A stretch of DNA of 64,000 bases from Deltaproteobacteria bacterium (GCA_006226375.1 SBHC01000063.1:62001-126000), one strand, 5' to 3'. Positions 52,839 through 61,972 are shown, counted from the stretch's first letter. Numbers and translations: made by a program. Notes: a model not told the origin generated them from the sequence alone.

Positions 52839-54120
52839 TTTGCTGCGCCTTGAGTCGTTCGGCTCTCTCTACTACGAGCGAAGTCGGTGCTCCTTTCATG
52901 CTCTGCCTCCTCACCTGACACGGCTGCTTGTCGGGTCCTGCCAGGAGAGTGCGCTGGAGGTGTATGCACGCAAGCCCGACTCGTTTGGTATGAGCGAGAC
53001 AAAGCTCGTGGAGACGGTTGTTCGTTGGCAGAAAGCCGGGTGGCTGGATGAGTCATTTCGTTGCAAAGCCAGGATTCTTAACAAGAAGGGGCCACGAGGT
53101 GTGATATCTGGTCCGCTGGTAACACACTTGCAACTGACCCATGGCTGTAACCTTCGGTGTTCTCATTGCTATGTTAGCATAGTCCCAAAGCCTCCACCGG
53201 ATGAGTTATCGACGGAGATGCTCCTTGCGATGTTCGCAGACCTTCAGGCGATGGGCAGCCCTGTTGTGGTGCTTGCAGGAGGGGAGCCGCTGTTGCGTCG
53301 AGACATTTGGACCTTGGTGGATGCTCTGAAGTCGTATGAGTTAGACGCGTGGCTTTGTACCAACGCAACTCTTATCAAAGAAGAACAAGCGGACAAGCTG
53401 GCGCAATCGGCCTTGCGCGGTGTTTCAGTTTCTCTGGACGGCCCTGACGCTGAAACCCACGATGCGATTCGTGGTCCCAAGCGCTTTGAGCACGCTTGCC
53501 GTGGCATTCGCGCTCTCGTTCAAGCTGGCGTGCGAGATGTGACGGTTCGAGTCACTGTTTCCACCCAAAACCTCCACAACCTTTCGGACTTTGCTCCACT
53601 TGCGGATGAATTGGGGGTGGCGAAGGTTGTCTTTAAAGCGTTTCGTCAAACGGGTGAGGCCAGCAATGAAGGACGTTTGTTGGTCCCTCGTGATGTGTAT
53701 CTGCGAACGATCGAGCGCGTCCGGGAAGAGTGGCCTTCTGGGAGCTGCCCTGCTGAGTTTGGTGATGGTATCCCCAACCGTCCACCGGATTGGACTCAGA
53801 TCATCCCAACCTTCGGATGTGCCGGCGGAACCGTTAGCGTTACAGTGAATGCAAAAGGCCGCGTGGTGGGATGCGGGCCGGTGGAAACATCCAACGATTG
53901 GTTTCTTCAGAAGCACTCCTTCCAAGAGTGTTGGCATCATGCTCCCACAATCCAGCGTTGGCGTGAACTGGACGGGAACTCCTCTTGTTTCAGTTGTGCC
54001 AACTTAAGCCGCTGCGGTGGAGGATGCCGGGCCCGCGCGTTGGCCGTTGGGCGGGGAATGAACGGTACAGATCCTTGGTCCTTTTGCTCTACACCCAGCC
54101 AATCTGCTTTGCAAGGTTGA
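52765..54120 (+). CDS. Radical SAM-SPASM enzyme with N-terminal PqqD/RRE-like domain
   Basis: A 451-residue enzyme. Residues about 15-95 resemble a PqqD-like recognition element: a beta-rich part (LLRLESFGSLYYE) followed by helices ending VRWQKAGWLDE. The radical SAM motif CNLRCSHC places Cys128, Cys132 and Cys135, and a GGEPLLR motif follows. The C-terminal SPASM region holds Cys408, Cys411, Cys417, Cys421 and Cys441, enough for auxiliary Fe-S clusters. Such enzymes modify ribosomal peptides (PqqE, sactipeptide and ranthipeptide maturases) or proteins. Start chosen at ATG 52765; TTG 52738 and ATG 52792 are alternatives. It follows the 311-residue gene and precedes the Kazal/pacifastin lipoprotein. 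The substrate is unidentified. Confidence 0.87.
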   Translation: MSTTSALCNMAPLTPSHGAALSAPDLLRLESFGSLYYERSRCSFHALPPHLTRLLVGSCQESALEVYARKPDSFGMSETKLVETVVRWQKAGWLDESFRCKARILNKKGPRGVISGPLVTHLQLTHGCNLRCSHCYVSIVPKPPPDELSTEMLLAMFADLQAMGSPVVVLAGGEPLLRRDIWTLVDALKSYELDAWLCTNATLIKEEQADKLAQSALRGVSVSLDGPDAETHDAIRGPKRFEHACRGIRALVQAGVRDVTVRVTVSTQNLHNLSDFAPLADELGVAKVVFKAFRQTGEASNEGRLLVPRDVYLRTIERVREEWPSGSCPAEFGDGIPNRPPDWTQIIPTFGCAGGTVSVTVNAKGRVVGCGPVETSNDWFLQKHSFQECWHHAPTIQRWRELDGNSSCFSCANLSRCGGGCRARALAVGRGMNGTDPWSFCSTPSQSALQG

Positions 54121-54308
54121 GGCGGTTGAAAAGCAGTACGGTTGGATAACACTTGCTTGTTCCTCGCCGAACCTGTGGGAGATATTCTCGTTGACATCAG
54201 CGGGGCCTGGTTAAGGGCCTTCTGGCTTGGTCCTCTCTATCGCAAAGTCTTCTGCTGACAACCCTTGGTCCAAGGAGGTTTGGAAACATCATCATGGAGA
54301 GCCTGTTT

Positions 54309-55673
54309 ATGAAGCGAATCGTCATCGTTGTTTTGTTGTGGGGTGTGGCCTGTGGAGGGTGGAGTTGTGCAGGCTCACCTCAGGTTTGTAAGGTCGACAC
54401 ACAATCCTACACGGTGGGACAGACCTTTCCTTCTCAAGATGGCTGCAACACATGTCGTTGCGAAGAGGACGGTAGCGTTGCCTGCACCAACAAAGCATGC
54501 ATCTCCTTTTGTGGTGGAGAAAACAACGACACCTGCAAGGCTAACGAAGTGTGCGTTTACAAGGTTGGAGTGTGCGAACCCACCAAAAGCGATGTGGGCG
54601 TATGCAAGCCCATAGGCACATGCTCGGAATTTAAGCAGCCTGTGTGTGGATGTGACAGCCAAACCTACAACAACACCTGTCAGGCTGAGCTCGCGGGCAT
54701 CACCGTTCGAGAAAACAAAGCCTGCCCGGACCCACCTCCTGCCAAGAAAGATTGCAGCTATGAGGGCAAGGATTACAAACACGGCACCACCGCCACCGTT
54801 AACGAAGAGTGCGACATCCGTTGCACCTGTGACGACGGCAAAATGAACTGCAACAAGCCGGCTTGTGAAAGAGACTGCAACGAAGGCGGCAAGACATACC
54901 CCCACGGAAAGAAAGTATTATCCGACGACAAGTGCACCGAATACTACTGCAGCGACACCGAGCTGACCGTCACAAAGTTTTGTTGCACCTACAACGGAAA
55001 AACCTATCGCGAAGGAGATGTCTTTAAAGGCGAAGGTGGCTGTGACTGCGGTTGCGACGGAGACAAGGTCAAGTGCACCGCCCAAAACTGTGCAAGCTGT
55101 CAGTACAAAGGCAAGACCTACAAAGACGGAGCAATTATCCCAGTAGGGGATGGTTGCAATACCTGTGGATGCGAAGCAGGCGAGGTGACGGCCTGCACCA
55201 AGAAAGAGACCTGCGGGACTTGTAGCTTAAACAAACCCAATTGTCCCGAGGAGTACCACTGCTTTTTCAGCGTGGGGAGAACCTGCAACGACAAGGACAC
55301 AGAGTTCTCTTGTCGTCGCAAAGAGCTTTGTGACGAGAACGCTGAAAGCCAGGTCTGTGGCTGTGATGGAAAAACCTACAAGAACATCTGTCTCTCGGCC
55401 CAAGCAGGCGTCATGTTAGCGCAGCTTGGTCAGTGCAAAGAAAAGAAGTCGTGCGGCACACGCGGCACGGGAAACTGTTCGGGAGCTAACGAATTCTGCG
55501 ACTTCCCTGCGGGTTGTGGCCTCTCCGGTATCGCAGGAACCTGCCAGGAAAAACCCACCACCTGCTCCACCGACTACCAACCCGTGTGTGGTTGCAACGG
55601 TCAAACCTACACCAACAAATGTACGGCGTCGAAAGCAGGCATTTCCATCGAAAAACAGGGCAAGTGCAACTGA
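54309..55673 (+). CDS. Lipoprotein with pacifastin-like and Kazal-like inhibitor modules
   Basis: A 454-residue lipoprotein (lipobox near Cys15 or Cys20). It contains several Cys modules of two kinds. Pacifastin/VWC-like units have DGCNTCRCEEDG and DGCNTCGC. Kazal-like units have PVCGCDSQTYNNTC, VCGCDGKTYKN and PVCGCNGQTYTNKC, each followed by an AG-type helix. In animals these domains are tight serine protease inhibitors; bacterial examples are scarce and might protect against, or regulate, proteases during predation or development. The start at ATG 54309 follows GGAGAG. It lies downstream of the radical SAM gene with about 190 bases between, so co-regulation is possible but not shown. Confidence 0.8.
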   Translation: MKRIVIVVLLWGVACGGWSCAGSPQVCKVDTQSYTVGQTFPSQDGCNTCRCEEDGSVACTNKACISFCGGENNDTCKANEVCVYKVGVCEPTKSDVGVCKPIGTCSEFKQPVCGCDSQTYNNTCQAELAGITVRENKACPDPPPAKKDCSYEGKDYKHGTTATVNEECDIRCTCDDGKMNCNKPACERDCNEGGKTYPHGKKVLSDDKCTEYYCSDTELTVTKFCCTYNGKTYREGDVFKGEGGCDCGCDGDKVKCTAQNCASCQYKGKTYKDGAIIPVGDGCNTCGCEAGEVTACTKKETCGTCSLNKPNCPEEYHCFFSVGRTCNDKDTEFSCRRKELCDENAESQVCGCDGKTYKNICLSAQAGVMLAQLGQCKEKKSCGTRGTGNCSGANEFCDFPAGCGLSGIAGTCQEKPTTCSTDYQPVCGCNGQTYTNKCTASKAGISIEKQGKCN

Positions 55674-55698
55674 CCTGTGGGACCCCAACAGGGAGAGG

Positions 55699-58527
55699 TC
55701 ACGGTTCCAGTCGCCACAAAAAGTGCAGAGTGTCGCTGGCCTGGATAGCTCCCATTTGGACGCTGAGCCGCTTGTCGAGGTAGATTCGTTTACCATCGGA
55801 GCTTCCACCAACCAACAGAGAGTTGGTGTTGGAGTCAAAGGATAGATGGGTCAACGATTCTTCGCCTGTTCCGCCAACCTGAAGGCTCCATTCCAGGCCG
55901 TTGCTGCCCTTGCCCGAGACTCGGTCCAGTCGAACAATAAAGATGTCGCTCTTGCCGTGTGACTTAAGCTTGACGTTGTTGGGCAATAAGATCTCTCCTT
56001 CAAATGTCCCGCCGATGTAAACTTTGGGAGTGGACCCTCCGGTTTCGAGCACCTTTTGAAGAGTAACGTGGCCGCTGCCTGCAAACGTGACCGTGGGAGA
56101 AAAGCCCAGAGGGCTTTGACTCCAGGTGTTCACATAGCTCCAGAAGCCTGCTGTATAGTTGGATGCCGACGTGAGAAATTGTCCCACCACATGATTGCCC
56201 TGTGTGGGGAATTGAAACACATCCAACAGCTGTGATTCCGCAACAATCGCCTGGGTGCTGGCGTGTGTATCGGCTCCTGTTTTTGATAGATAGGCGAGAA
56301 TGCTGCTGGATTTTGTTCCTTGTTGAAACGATTCCAGCGTTTTTCCTCCCCACTGCATCTTGCCTGTGAGCTGGCCCACCAAAGCAAAGGCCTGGGTGCT
56401 CTGGGAGGCACTCACCAGCACTCGACTGCTGGAGAAGCTTAGCGTTTCGCCTGCGCCACCCAGCCGTCGTACCCACAGGCATGAACCCTTTGCATCCATG
56501 TGCAGCGCCACCGTCTGGGTCTGGTTGGAGCCAGAATCGGTGCTGGGAAACGAGAGCTTCTGGCTGTCGCAGGTGAGCGCCTGGAGCTGTGATGTTCCGT
56601 TGGTCTCAAAGTGCAGCAGCGCATCACCGGTTGTGGGATTCGTGCTTAGTTTGGGAGCTTTGTGAGTGATCGTGCCACCCACAGTTTTGACCCAGTGTTT
56701 GCTTCCGTCGGGGTTGAGGCTAAGCACGAAGATCCCGTTTGTGTCTTTGGCCAGGGGAGAGATCTGAGTGGCGGCAGGGTTCAGGACGTCGAGCACTTTG
56801 GCTGGTTGTTGTCCTTCCCCAAAGATTCCAGAGAGCAGATACCGGGAGTTGGCGGTGCGATGGATGCTGGGGGAGTGTTCGTCGCCTTTGCCTCCGATTT
56901 GTTCCAGCCATTGCACCGCGAAGTCTTGTCCGTTTCGGAAGTGAACCAGGCCCACAAATATATCCCAACCGCCGAGCGATTGGATGGTTCGATTGCCAAT
57001 GCTAAGTCGCCCTTGGAACGACCCGGTGATGTAAATATCACCCTGGTTATTGGCTACAAAGTTCCAATCTCTGCTGATGCCGTGCCATACGAGTTGGTGG
57101 GCGTTAGACCGCAAGACACTCGGAACACATTGTCCTCCCTTGCGGCAAACATTGTCGCCCTGGCACACACCTGAGTGCAAACAAGCTCCGCATTGACCGT
57201 TCTGGCACGCTTGACCCTGCTCACAAACGTTGCCGCACGCGCCACAGTGGCTAGGGTTGGATTTCAGATCAAAGCAATCCCCCTGTTTTTCGCCGGTGGA
57301 GCAGAATGTTTTGTCAGCGGGGCAGGCTTCACACTGGGCCTGTACGCAGATCTGCTTGTCGGGACAGGAATCCCCACACTGTCCACAATGGTTGCGATTC
57401 GAGAACGGGCTAACGCATGCATTCTCACAGCAAAACTCGTTGGAGTTACAAGAACGACCACATTTTCCGCAGTTGCTGTGACCATTTCTGATGCAGATCC
57501 CCTGGCAACAAATCTGATCGGAGGCACAGGCTCTACCGCACGCTCCACAGTTTTGCTCGTCGATTTGCAAATCAACGCACCGCTTGAGATCTTTGCAACA
57601 GCTCTCTCCTGGCTGGCAGACAATTTCACACGACGTACACTGTCGCTCGACTGGAACTATTTTGCGGCACTTTTCTTGGCAGCACTCTTCTCCTGGTTTG
57701 CACCTGAGGTCGCATCGTCCACAATGTAGGAAGCTATCTTTGGGGATGCAGTAACCGTCACAGCTCTGAAACGCCGACGAGCAACGTGTGGAGAATGTGC
57801 TGCTGACAAAGTCAACATCGCATGTGGTTCCGTTTTCTGTGTTCAGAACCTGCCCTGTTAGTCGGAGAGTCAGTTCATCAGCAAACAGCTTTCCATCTCC
57901 CTGTAAAATAAGCTCCACTGTATTTTTGCTTTCGGAGGAGATGGTTTGTTTGAGTAGTTGCCAACGGCCCTGTGCGGTGATCTGCACTTGCAACGTTGAA
58001 TTCCAGTGATACAGAACCGGCTCTTTGGGCAGGGTAAGACGAACCAGCATCTGGTACGCTTCTTCTTTGTGGCGATGGGCATAGACTTGCACAATCTTCT
58101 GAAAATCAATGGCTCGACACTGCTTGGGGTTGGCGCAGTCGTTGTCGATTTCACCGTTGCAGTCGTTGTCTTTGTTGTCGTCGCATATTTCTGCGATGGG
58201 TGTGACCTGGCCCAGGCAGGGACCCCAGGTACGCTGTGGGTTACACGTCTGACGTCCCGGCTTGCATTCACCCACGTTGATGGTTTTTTCCGGACCAGTG
58301 AAGCAAGGTCGGATGCTGCCCACCCGACACTCCCCTTCCCCCGACACGCAGGCAAACAACTGCGTGTCGCAGTAATACGAGGGCGGACAATCGCTGGAAT
58401 CTGAACAGGGAGCAGGACTACAACTGCCCAACAACAGCAGCACACCGCCCGTAAAGAACATACCCAACCATTTGAAGAACAATCGCTTCTTTTGTGTATT
58501 CATGCGCTTAGTTTGGCTTTGATTCAT
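55699..58527 (-). CDS. Large Cys-rich lipoprotein with MopE-type motif and beta-propeller-like end
   Basis: A 942-residue lipoprotein (lipobox LGSC, Cys36). After a short Cys-rich start it has a MopE-type motif (EICDDNKDNDCNGEIDNDC, residues about 113-131), then a beta domain, then HCGxCG-type and CCQ-type Cys repeats at about 265-455 (HCGRCDLRC, NCGACGRAC, HCGQCGDSC, HCGACGNVC). The last 480 residues lack cysteines and show regular GxxGxI..GNRT and GSxQGxL-type turns with repeated GGxGDE segments, suggesting a beta-propeller or SBBP-like fold. The start was kept at ATG 58527, though ATG 58503 would also give a good signal peptide. Surface location is likely. It is convergent with the inhibitor gene, about 25 bases apart. 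Confidence 0.85.
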   Translation of the reverse strand: MNQSQTKRMNTQKKRLFFKWLGMFFTGGVLLLLGSCSPAPCSDSSDCPPSYYCDTQLFACVSGEGECRVGSIRPCFTGPEKTINVGECKPGRQTCNPQRTWGPCLGQVTPIAEICDDNKDNDCNGEIDNDCANPKQCRAIDFQKIVQVYAHRHKEEAYQMLVRLTLPKEPVLYHWNSTLQVQITAQGRWQLLKQTISSESKNTVELILQGDGKLFADELTLRLTGQVLNTENGTTCDVDFVSSTFSTRCSSAFQSCDGYCIPKDSFLHCGRCDLRCKPGEECCQEKCRKIVPVERQCTSCEIVCQPGESCCKDLKRCVDLQIDEQNCGACGRACASDQICCQGICIRNGHSNCGKCGRSCNSNEFCCENACVSPFSNRNHCGQCGDSCPDKQICVQAQCEACPADKTFCSTGEKQGDCFDLKSNPSHCGACGNVCEQGQACQNGQCGACLHSGVCQGDNVCRKGGQCVPSVLRSNAHQLVWHGISRDWNFVANNQGDIYITGSFQGRLSIGNRTIQSLGGWDIFVGLVHFRNGQDFAVQWLEQIGGKGDEHSPSIHRTANSRYLLSGIFGEGQQPAKVLDVLNPAATQISPLAKDTNGIFVLSLNPDGSKHWVKTVGGTITHKAPKLSTNPTTGDALLHFETNGTSQLQALTCDSQKLSFPSTDSGSNQTQTVALHMDAKGSCLWVRRLGGAGETLSFSSSRVLVSASQSTQAFALVGQLTGKMQWGGKTLESFQQGTKSSSILAYLSKTGADTHASTQAIVAESQLLDVFQFPTQGNHVVGQFLTSASNYTAGFWSYVNTWSQSPLGFSPTVTFAGSGHVTLQKVLETGGSTPKVYIGGTFEGEILLPNNVKLKSHGKSDIFIVRLDRVSGKGSNGLEWSLQVGGTGEESLTHLSFDSNTNSLLVGGSSDGKRIYLDKRLSVQMGAIQASDTLHFLWRLEP

Positions 58528-58856
58528 CCATGTGCTTCTTTCTCACATCTTAGGATGTCGAAAGAAAGAGCAAGGTTGCCCACGATGCTATCTTGATTTT
58601 ATAACACAGTGTGCATTTCGTATGTGTCATGCGTGCAAAGAATATGGACATCAAAGAAGTTGTTACCGCTCCACGATCTCCCTGGCACAATCCAAAGAGA
58701 CCTTGAACGGCTGACAATTCTTTTACAAACCTTTGACAAGCCCCTCACCCATCCTCTCCAAGACGCGCTATACTCCAAACAGAAACAACAAGACACTCGC
58801 TTCCTACGCTATGTGCAGCCCGCAACCTGTTTGGAACGCAATACAAGGAGAGACCA
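58528..58856. other. Intergenic stretch between divergent genes
   Basis: About 329 bases, AT-rich in parts. A TTGACA (58733-58738) and a TATACT (58769-58774) are present, but 30 bases apart, too far for one promoter. No gene or repeat was seen. Confidence 0.45.
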
Positions 58857-59636
58857 ATGAATCCGACCTCAACCTGCTGTACCTGTAAGCCTCACGTCAA
58901 CGCCACACAAACGTCGCGCTGGAACCCCAACCGAGTCCGTCAGATGTGGAAGGGTCTGTGGATGGGATGGTTGGCTCTGATGCTTCTGGCAGTTTCACCG
59001 GCTTGGGTCCAAGCCACCCCGACAGCGCCGGTTCGAAGCATTGAAGTCCAGGCCCAAGCCCAACTCGAAGTTACGCCGGATGTGGTGGACCTGACCTTGC
59101 GCCTGGAAACCAAAGCCTCCATGCCCAAGCAAGCGGTCAACGCGTTGAACAAGAAGCGCGACAAACTCATTGCGCTGATGAAAGAAGCAGGGCTCCAATC
59201 CAAAGACATGTCGATGTCACATGTCTCCATTTACCCGAAGTATTACCGAAGTGAACTCAAAGGCTACCGTGCTTCCATGAGCCTGGTCGCTTGCATCAAG
59301 AACATTGCCAAGCTGGCCCATTACATCGACGCAGCCGCGAAGGCAGGAATCAACTCTTTGGGTACAAGCTTTCGTAGCTTGAAAGTACCCCAGCACAAAG
59401 CTCAGCTACAAGCGATGGCGTTGAAAGCCGCCAAGAAGAAAGTAGAGCGGTTTGCCAAAGTGATGGGCGTCAAAGTGGGTCGCTTGTACTACATCAAGAC
59501 CGCTCCAATGAGCTACGGAGGACGCTGGTCCAACTCCTTTGCTTACCGTCGTTCTTCCAGCGGCGGCGGACCGATTCAACCCGGAGCGATCAAGATGACG
59601 TTGCGCGTCAACGTGGGCTACTTCATCGCTGACTAA
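58857..59636 (+). CDS. SIMPL-domain (DUF541) exported protein
   Basis: A 259-residue protein with a long basic N-terminus and a hydrophobic export segment at about 33-53 ending QATP. The body is a SIMPL domain: IEVQAQAQLEVTPDVVDLTLRLETKA at the start of the domain, then helices with RDKLIALMKEAGL and an AMALKAAKKKVERFAKVMGVKVG segment. SIMPL proteins are periplasmic or surface proteins of unclear role. GGAGA lies about five bases before the ATG at 58857. The N-terminal extension has two or three Cys residues before the hydrophobic segment, which is unusual. Confidence 0.85.
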   Translation: MNPTSTCCTCKPHVNATQTSRWNPNRVRQMWKGLWMGWLALMLLAVSPAWVQATPTAPVRSIEVQAQAQLEVTPDVVDLTLRLETKASMPKQAVNALNKKRDKLIALMKEAGLQSKDMSMSHVSIYPKYYRSELKGYRASMSLVACIKNIAKLAHYIDAAAKAGINSLGTSFRSLKVPQHKAQLQAMALKAAKKKVERFAKVMGVKVGRLYYIKTAPMSYGGRWSNSFAYRRSSSGGGPIQPGAIKMTLRVNVGYFIAD

Positions 59637-59651
59637 CGTGTTAGAAAGACT

Positions 59652-60833
59652 TCACTCGACGTAACTCAAACCATCCAGCGTATCTTGAAGTTGTTGGGCC
59701 AATGTAAAGCCAGGTCCCCACAGCGCCAGGCTCTGTTTTTCGGAGCTAGAAGTCGGCATACTTCGCAAGAGAAGATCCCGAAGCCACCGCGACATCGACC
59801 ACTGCCAATGCGCCATCGCCCCAATTCTCCATGACATCGTCTTCACAGCCTTCACCCGCTTCAATCGCTGTGTAGCAAGAGCCTCCGCCAGGTTCTCGGG
59901 TTGCTCTTGCCAAAGCAAGGTCAGAGCCGCGGCATCTTCAATCGCCATGCCCGCACCCTGCCCCAGGTTCGGCGTCATGGCGTGGGCCGCATCTCCCAAC
60001 AACACCACCCTTCCCTTGCCGTAATGAATCTCTTTGTGCTCGTTGAGGTCACCATGGTGCACAGGAACAGAGTCGTCCATCACTTCGAGAATAGCGTCCA
60101 CTTCGCTGTGCCAGTTTCCAAAGTGTTCGCGAAGAACGTCCACACGGTCACTTCCAGGTTGTGGTGTTCCAGCAGGAGCGCTCTCCACCATGTACACATA
60201 GACTCGATCACGCGACAAAGGCACAGCCCCCACACGCTGTCCAGGCCGCCAACGTTCGGTCGTCACGGTAGGAACTCGCCCAGGAGCATGACAGGCAAAG
60301 CGCCAGCAGGTTTGACCGGAGTAACGCACCACACACGCTTGGTCACCGAGCAGAGCCTGACGCACTGTGGAATGAATCCCATCGGCACCAACAACGACAT
60401 CCCAATGTTCGGTTTCACCACTAGATAGCATAACCTCAACCCCACCGTCCGTGAGTTGAAGAGACTCCAACGCAACACCCAAACGAAGAGGGATGCCATC
60501 CGCAATGCGGAGAAGGTTGTTATGCAGGTCGGCCCGATGCACGTTCATGCTGGCAAAGTCGACGGGCAAAGCTTCGGAGTCACCTTGCAACAAGACCTGC
60601 CCCTTTCCATTGACCATCTGAAACTTCCCAATGGAAATCACATCCTCTGGATTGAGAAAGATTCCCAGGGCTTGAAACACAGCGTTGGCATTGGCCTGGA
60701 TCGTAATCCCAGCACCGACCGGAGAAAACATCGACGACTTCTCAATCAAAGAAACCTCTGCACCCACCTGTCGCAAACCAATGGCGGTGGTTAAGCCGCC
60801 AATGCCACCTCCCACAACTAAGACACGTTTCAT
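59652..60833 (-). CDS. Class A flavin-dependent monooxygenase
   Basis: A 393-residue FAD protein. The N-terminal dinucleotide motif VGGGIGGL is at 7-14, the GADGIHS motif is at 149-155, and GDAAHAMTPNLGQG is at about 280-293. These three mark class A aromatic hydroxylases of the 3-hydroxybenzoate or salicylate hydroxylase type. It would hydroxylate an aromatic or quinone-like acid using NAD(P)H and oxygen. GGAGGAGG precedes the ATG. It overlaps the TetR gene by four bases (60830-60833), so the two are translationally coupled, and it is the last gene of a three-gene operon. The natural substrate is unknown; it could also be an antibiotic-modifying enzyme. Confidence 0.9.
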   Translation of the reverse strand: MKRVLVVGGGIGGLTTAIGLRQVGAEVSLIEKSSMFSPVGAGITIQANANAVFQALGIFLNPEDVISIGKFQMVNGKGQVLLQGDSEALPVDFASMNVHRADLHNNLLRIADGIPLRLGVALESLQLTDGGVEVMLSSGETEHWDVVVGADGIHSTVRQALLGDQACVVRYSGQTCWRFACHAPGRVPTVTTERWRPGQRVGAVPLSRDRVYVYMVESAPAGTPQPGSDRVDVLREHFGNWHSEVDAILEVMDDSVPVHHGDLNEHKEIHYGKGRVVLLGDAAHAMTPNLGQGAGMAIEDAAALTLLWQEQPENLAEALATQRLKRVKAVKTMSWRIGAMAHWQWSMSRWLRDLLLRSMPTSSSEKQSLALWGPGFTLAQQLQDTLDGLSYVE

Positions 60834-61465
60834 GAGACCTCCTCCAAGAGCCCTTCATCGGCTCCAAGACCCACAAGTTGAAGCCGAAGCATTTGCTCCA
60901 GTTGAGCGGCCCAAGCCAAGGCGGCCTTGTCACCACTCGTCTCCCCCCAATGCCCCGACAATCCACCAATCAATACGGCCATGTATGCAGCAAAGAACCC
61001 CTGCGCGGCGCGCAATCCCTCTGCAGGAAGGAGACGGATCTCCCCACGTTCCCGAGCGTTACGAAAGAGCCCAGAGACTTCGTTTAAGAAGTAGGCGAGC
61101 AAGGGATCGGACGCTGGCTCATCAGGAAACAAGCTCGCTGTAAACATCACCCTCGACAACTCCGGATGCTCGGCGTAGGCCCGATACAAGGAGAAGCACA
61201 GGTGAGTTAACTGCTTGACCAAAGGAGCCTCGGTGTCGAGGGTATCAAATCCTTCTTGCACGGCCCCAGCAAGCTGATCGTGGAAACAAGACAGCAACAA
61301 CTCTTTCTTGCTCTTGAAGTGAACATGAATCGAGCCGATCGCGACTCCCGCCTCTTTGGCCACATCGCGAATGCTCGTCTTGGCGTATCCTTTCTCCACA
61401 AACAACTCTCGCGCCACCTTCAAGATCTTCGCTCGGGTTTGAGCCTTTTGCTCAACTCGTGACAT
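60830..61465 (-). CDS. TetR-family transcriptional regulator
   Basis: A 211-residue regulator with the usual N-terminal helix-turn-helix at about 25-50 (KTSIRDVAKEAGVAIGSIHVHF) and a ligand-binding helical C-terminal domain. The ATG at 61465 follows GGGGAGG; the longer frame to 61504 has no site. It overlaps the DoxX-like gene by 14 bases upstream and the monooxygenase gene by four bases downstream, so all three are co-transcribed. It probably represses its own operon through the dyads at 61874-61911. Confidence 0.87.
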   Translation of the reverse strand: MSRVEQKAQTRAKILKVARELFVEKGYAKTSIRDVAKEAGVAIGSIHVHFKSKKELLLSCFHDQLAGAVQEGFDTLDTEAPLVKQLTHLCFSLYRAYAEHPELSRVMFTASLFPDEPASDPLLAYFLNEVSGLFRNARERGEIRLLPAEGLRAAQGFFAAYMAVLIGGLSGHWGETSGDKAALAWAAQLEQMLRLQLVGLGADEGLLEEVS

Positions 61466-61835
61466 GTTCCTCCCCTTCCAGCTTTCGCCCCACTCCATAC
61501 ACAACCAACGTAAACACGAACATCATCATCGGTGGCATGGATTGAGCCAACGTATCGCCACCCGACAAATGCCACCAAGACGCACCAGCAAAATTGAAGA
61601 CCAGCCCAGCAAACACCCACTCTCGCAACCTCACCCAGTCCGGCTTCCACAACAAGACCAACAACCCAAGCCCTGCTGCGATCTTCGCTGCCCCCAAAAA
61701 CAGCAACAAGTGGGTGGGGATGTGCAACCGAGCAAACGTATCCGCCACAGGCTTCGCTCCCACCAAAGAAGCTCCTCCACTCATCAACGTCCCCAACGCC
61801 AACACCACCGTCAAGCCGATTCCAACCTTTCTCAT
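61452..61835 (-). CDS. DoxX-like membrane protein, first gene of the TetR operon
   Basis: A 127-residue protein with four hydrophobic helices, SGGASLVGAKPVAD in the first loop, a LGAAKIAAGLGLLVLL helix and a final membrane helix ending VVYGVG. It matches the DoxX-like pattern. AGGAGG lies five bases before the ATG at 61835; the frame extends to 61886 but that would skip the strong site and run towards the operator region. It heads the operon with the TetR and monooxygenase genes. It may support quinone or redox chemistry linked to that enzyme, which is inference from position. Confidence 0.85.
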   Translation of the reverse strand: MRKVGIGLTVVLALGTLMSGGASLVGAKPVADTFARLHIPTHLLLFLGAAKIAAGLGLLVLLWKPDWVRLREWVFAGLVFNFAGASWWHLSGGDTLAQSMPPMMMFVFTLVVYGVGRKLEGEEHVTS

Positions 61836-61873
61836 AGCAACCTCCTGTATCATCCCAAAAAGAAAATACGCCA

Positions 61874-61911
61874 TGAACACGTTCAATGTTCATGTTCAAT
61901 GAACACGTTCA
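61874..61911. promoter_or_regulatory. Repeated operator-like dyads upstream of the DoxX-TetR-monooxygenase operon
   Basis: TGAACACGTTCA occurs twice, at 61874-61885 and 61900-61911, each an almost perfect dyad (TGAAC, two-base centre, GTTCA). Between them are more GTTCA half-sites, giving at least five half-sites in 38 bases. The spacing of 26 bases puts the two dyads about two and a half helical turns apart. They end about 40 bases before the first gene, where a promoter should lie. They are the best candidate binding site for the TetR protein. Confidence 0.65.
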
Positions 61912-61972
61912 CATTAAAATCATAGGACGAAGCAGAAGTCAAGGGAGGAGAAGAGTGGATGGAAGATTTCGG

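Noticed and set aside
58733-58774. TTGACA and TATACT as a promoter for the SIMPL gene
   Set aside because: The boxes are 30 bases apart, far beyond the usual 16-18.
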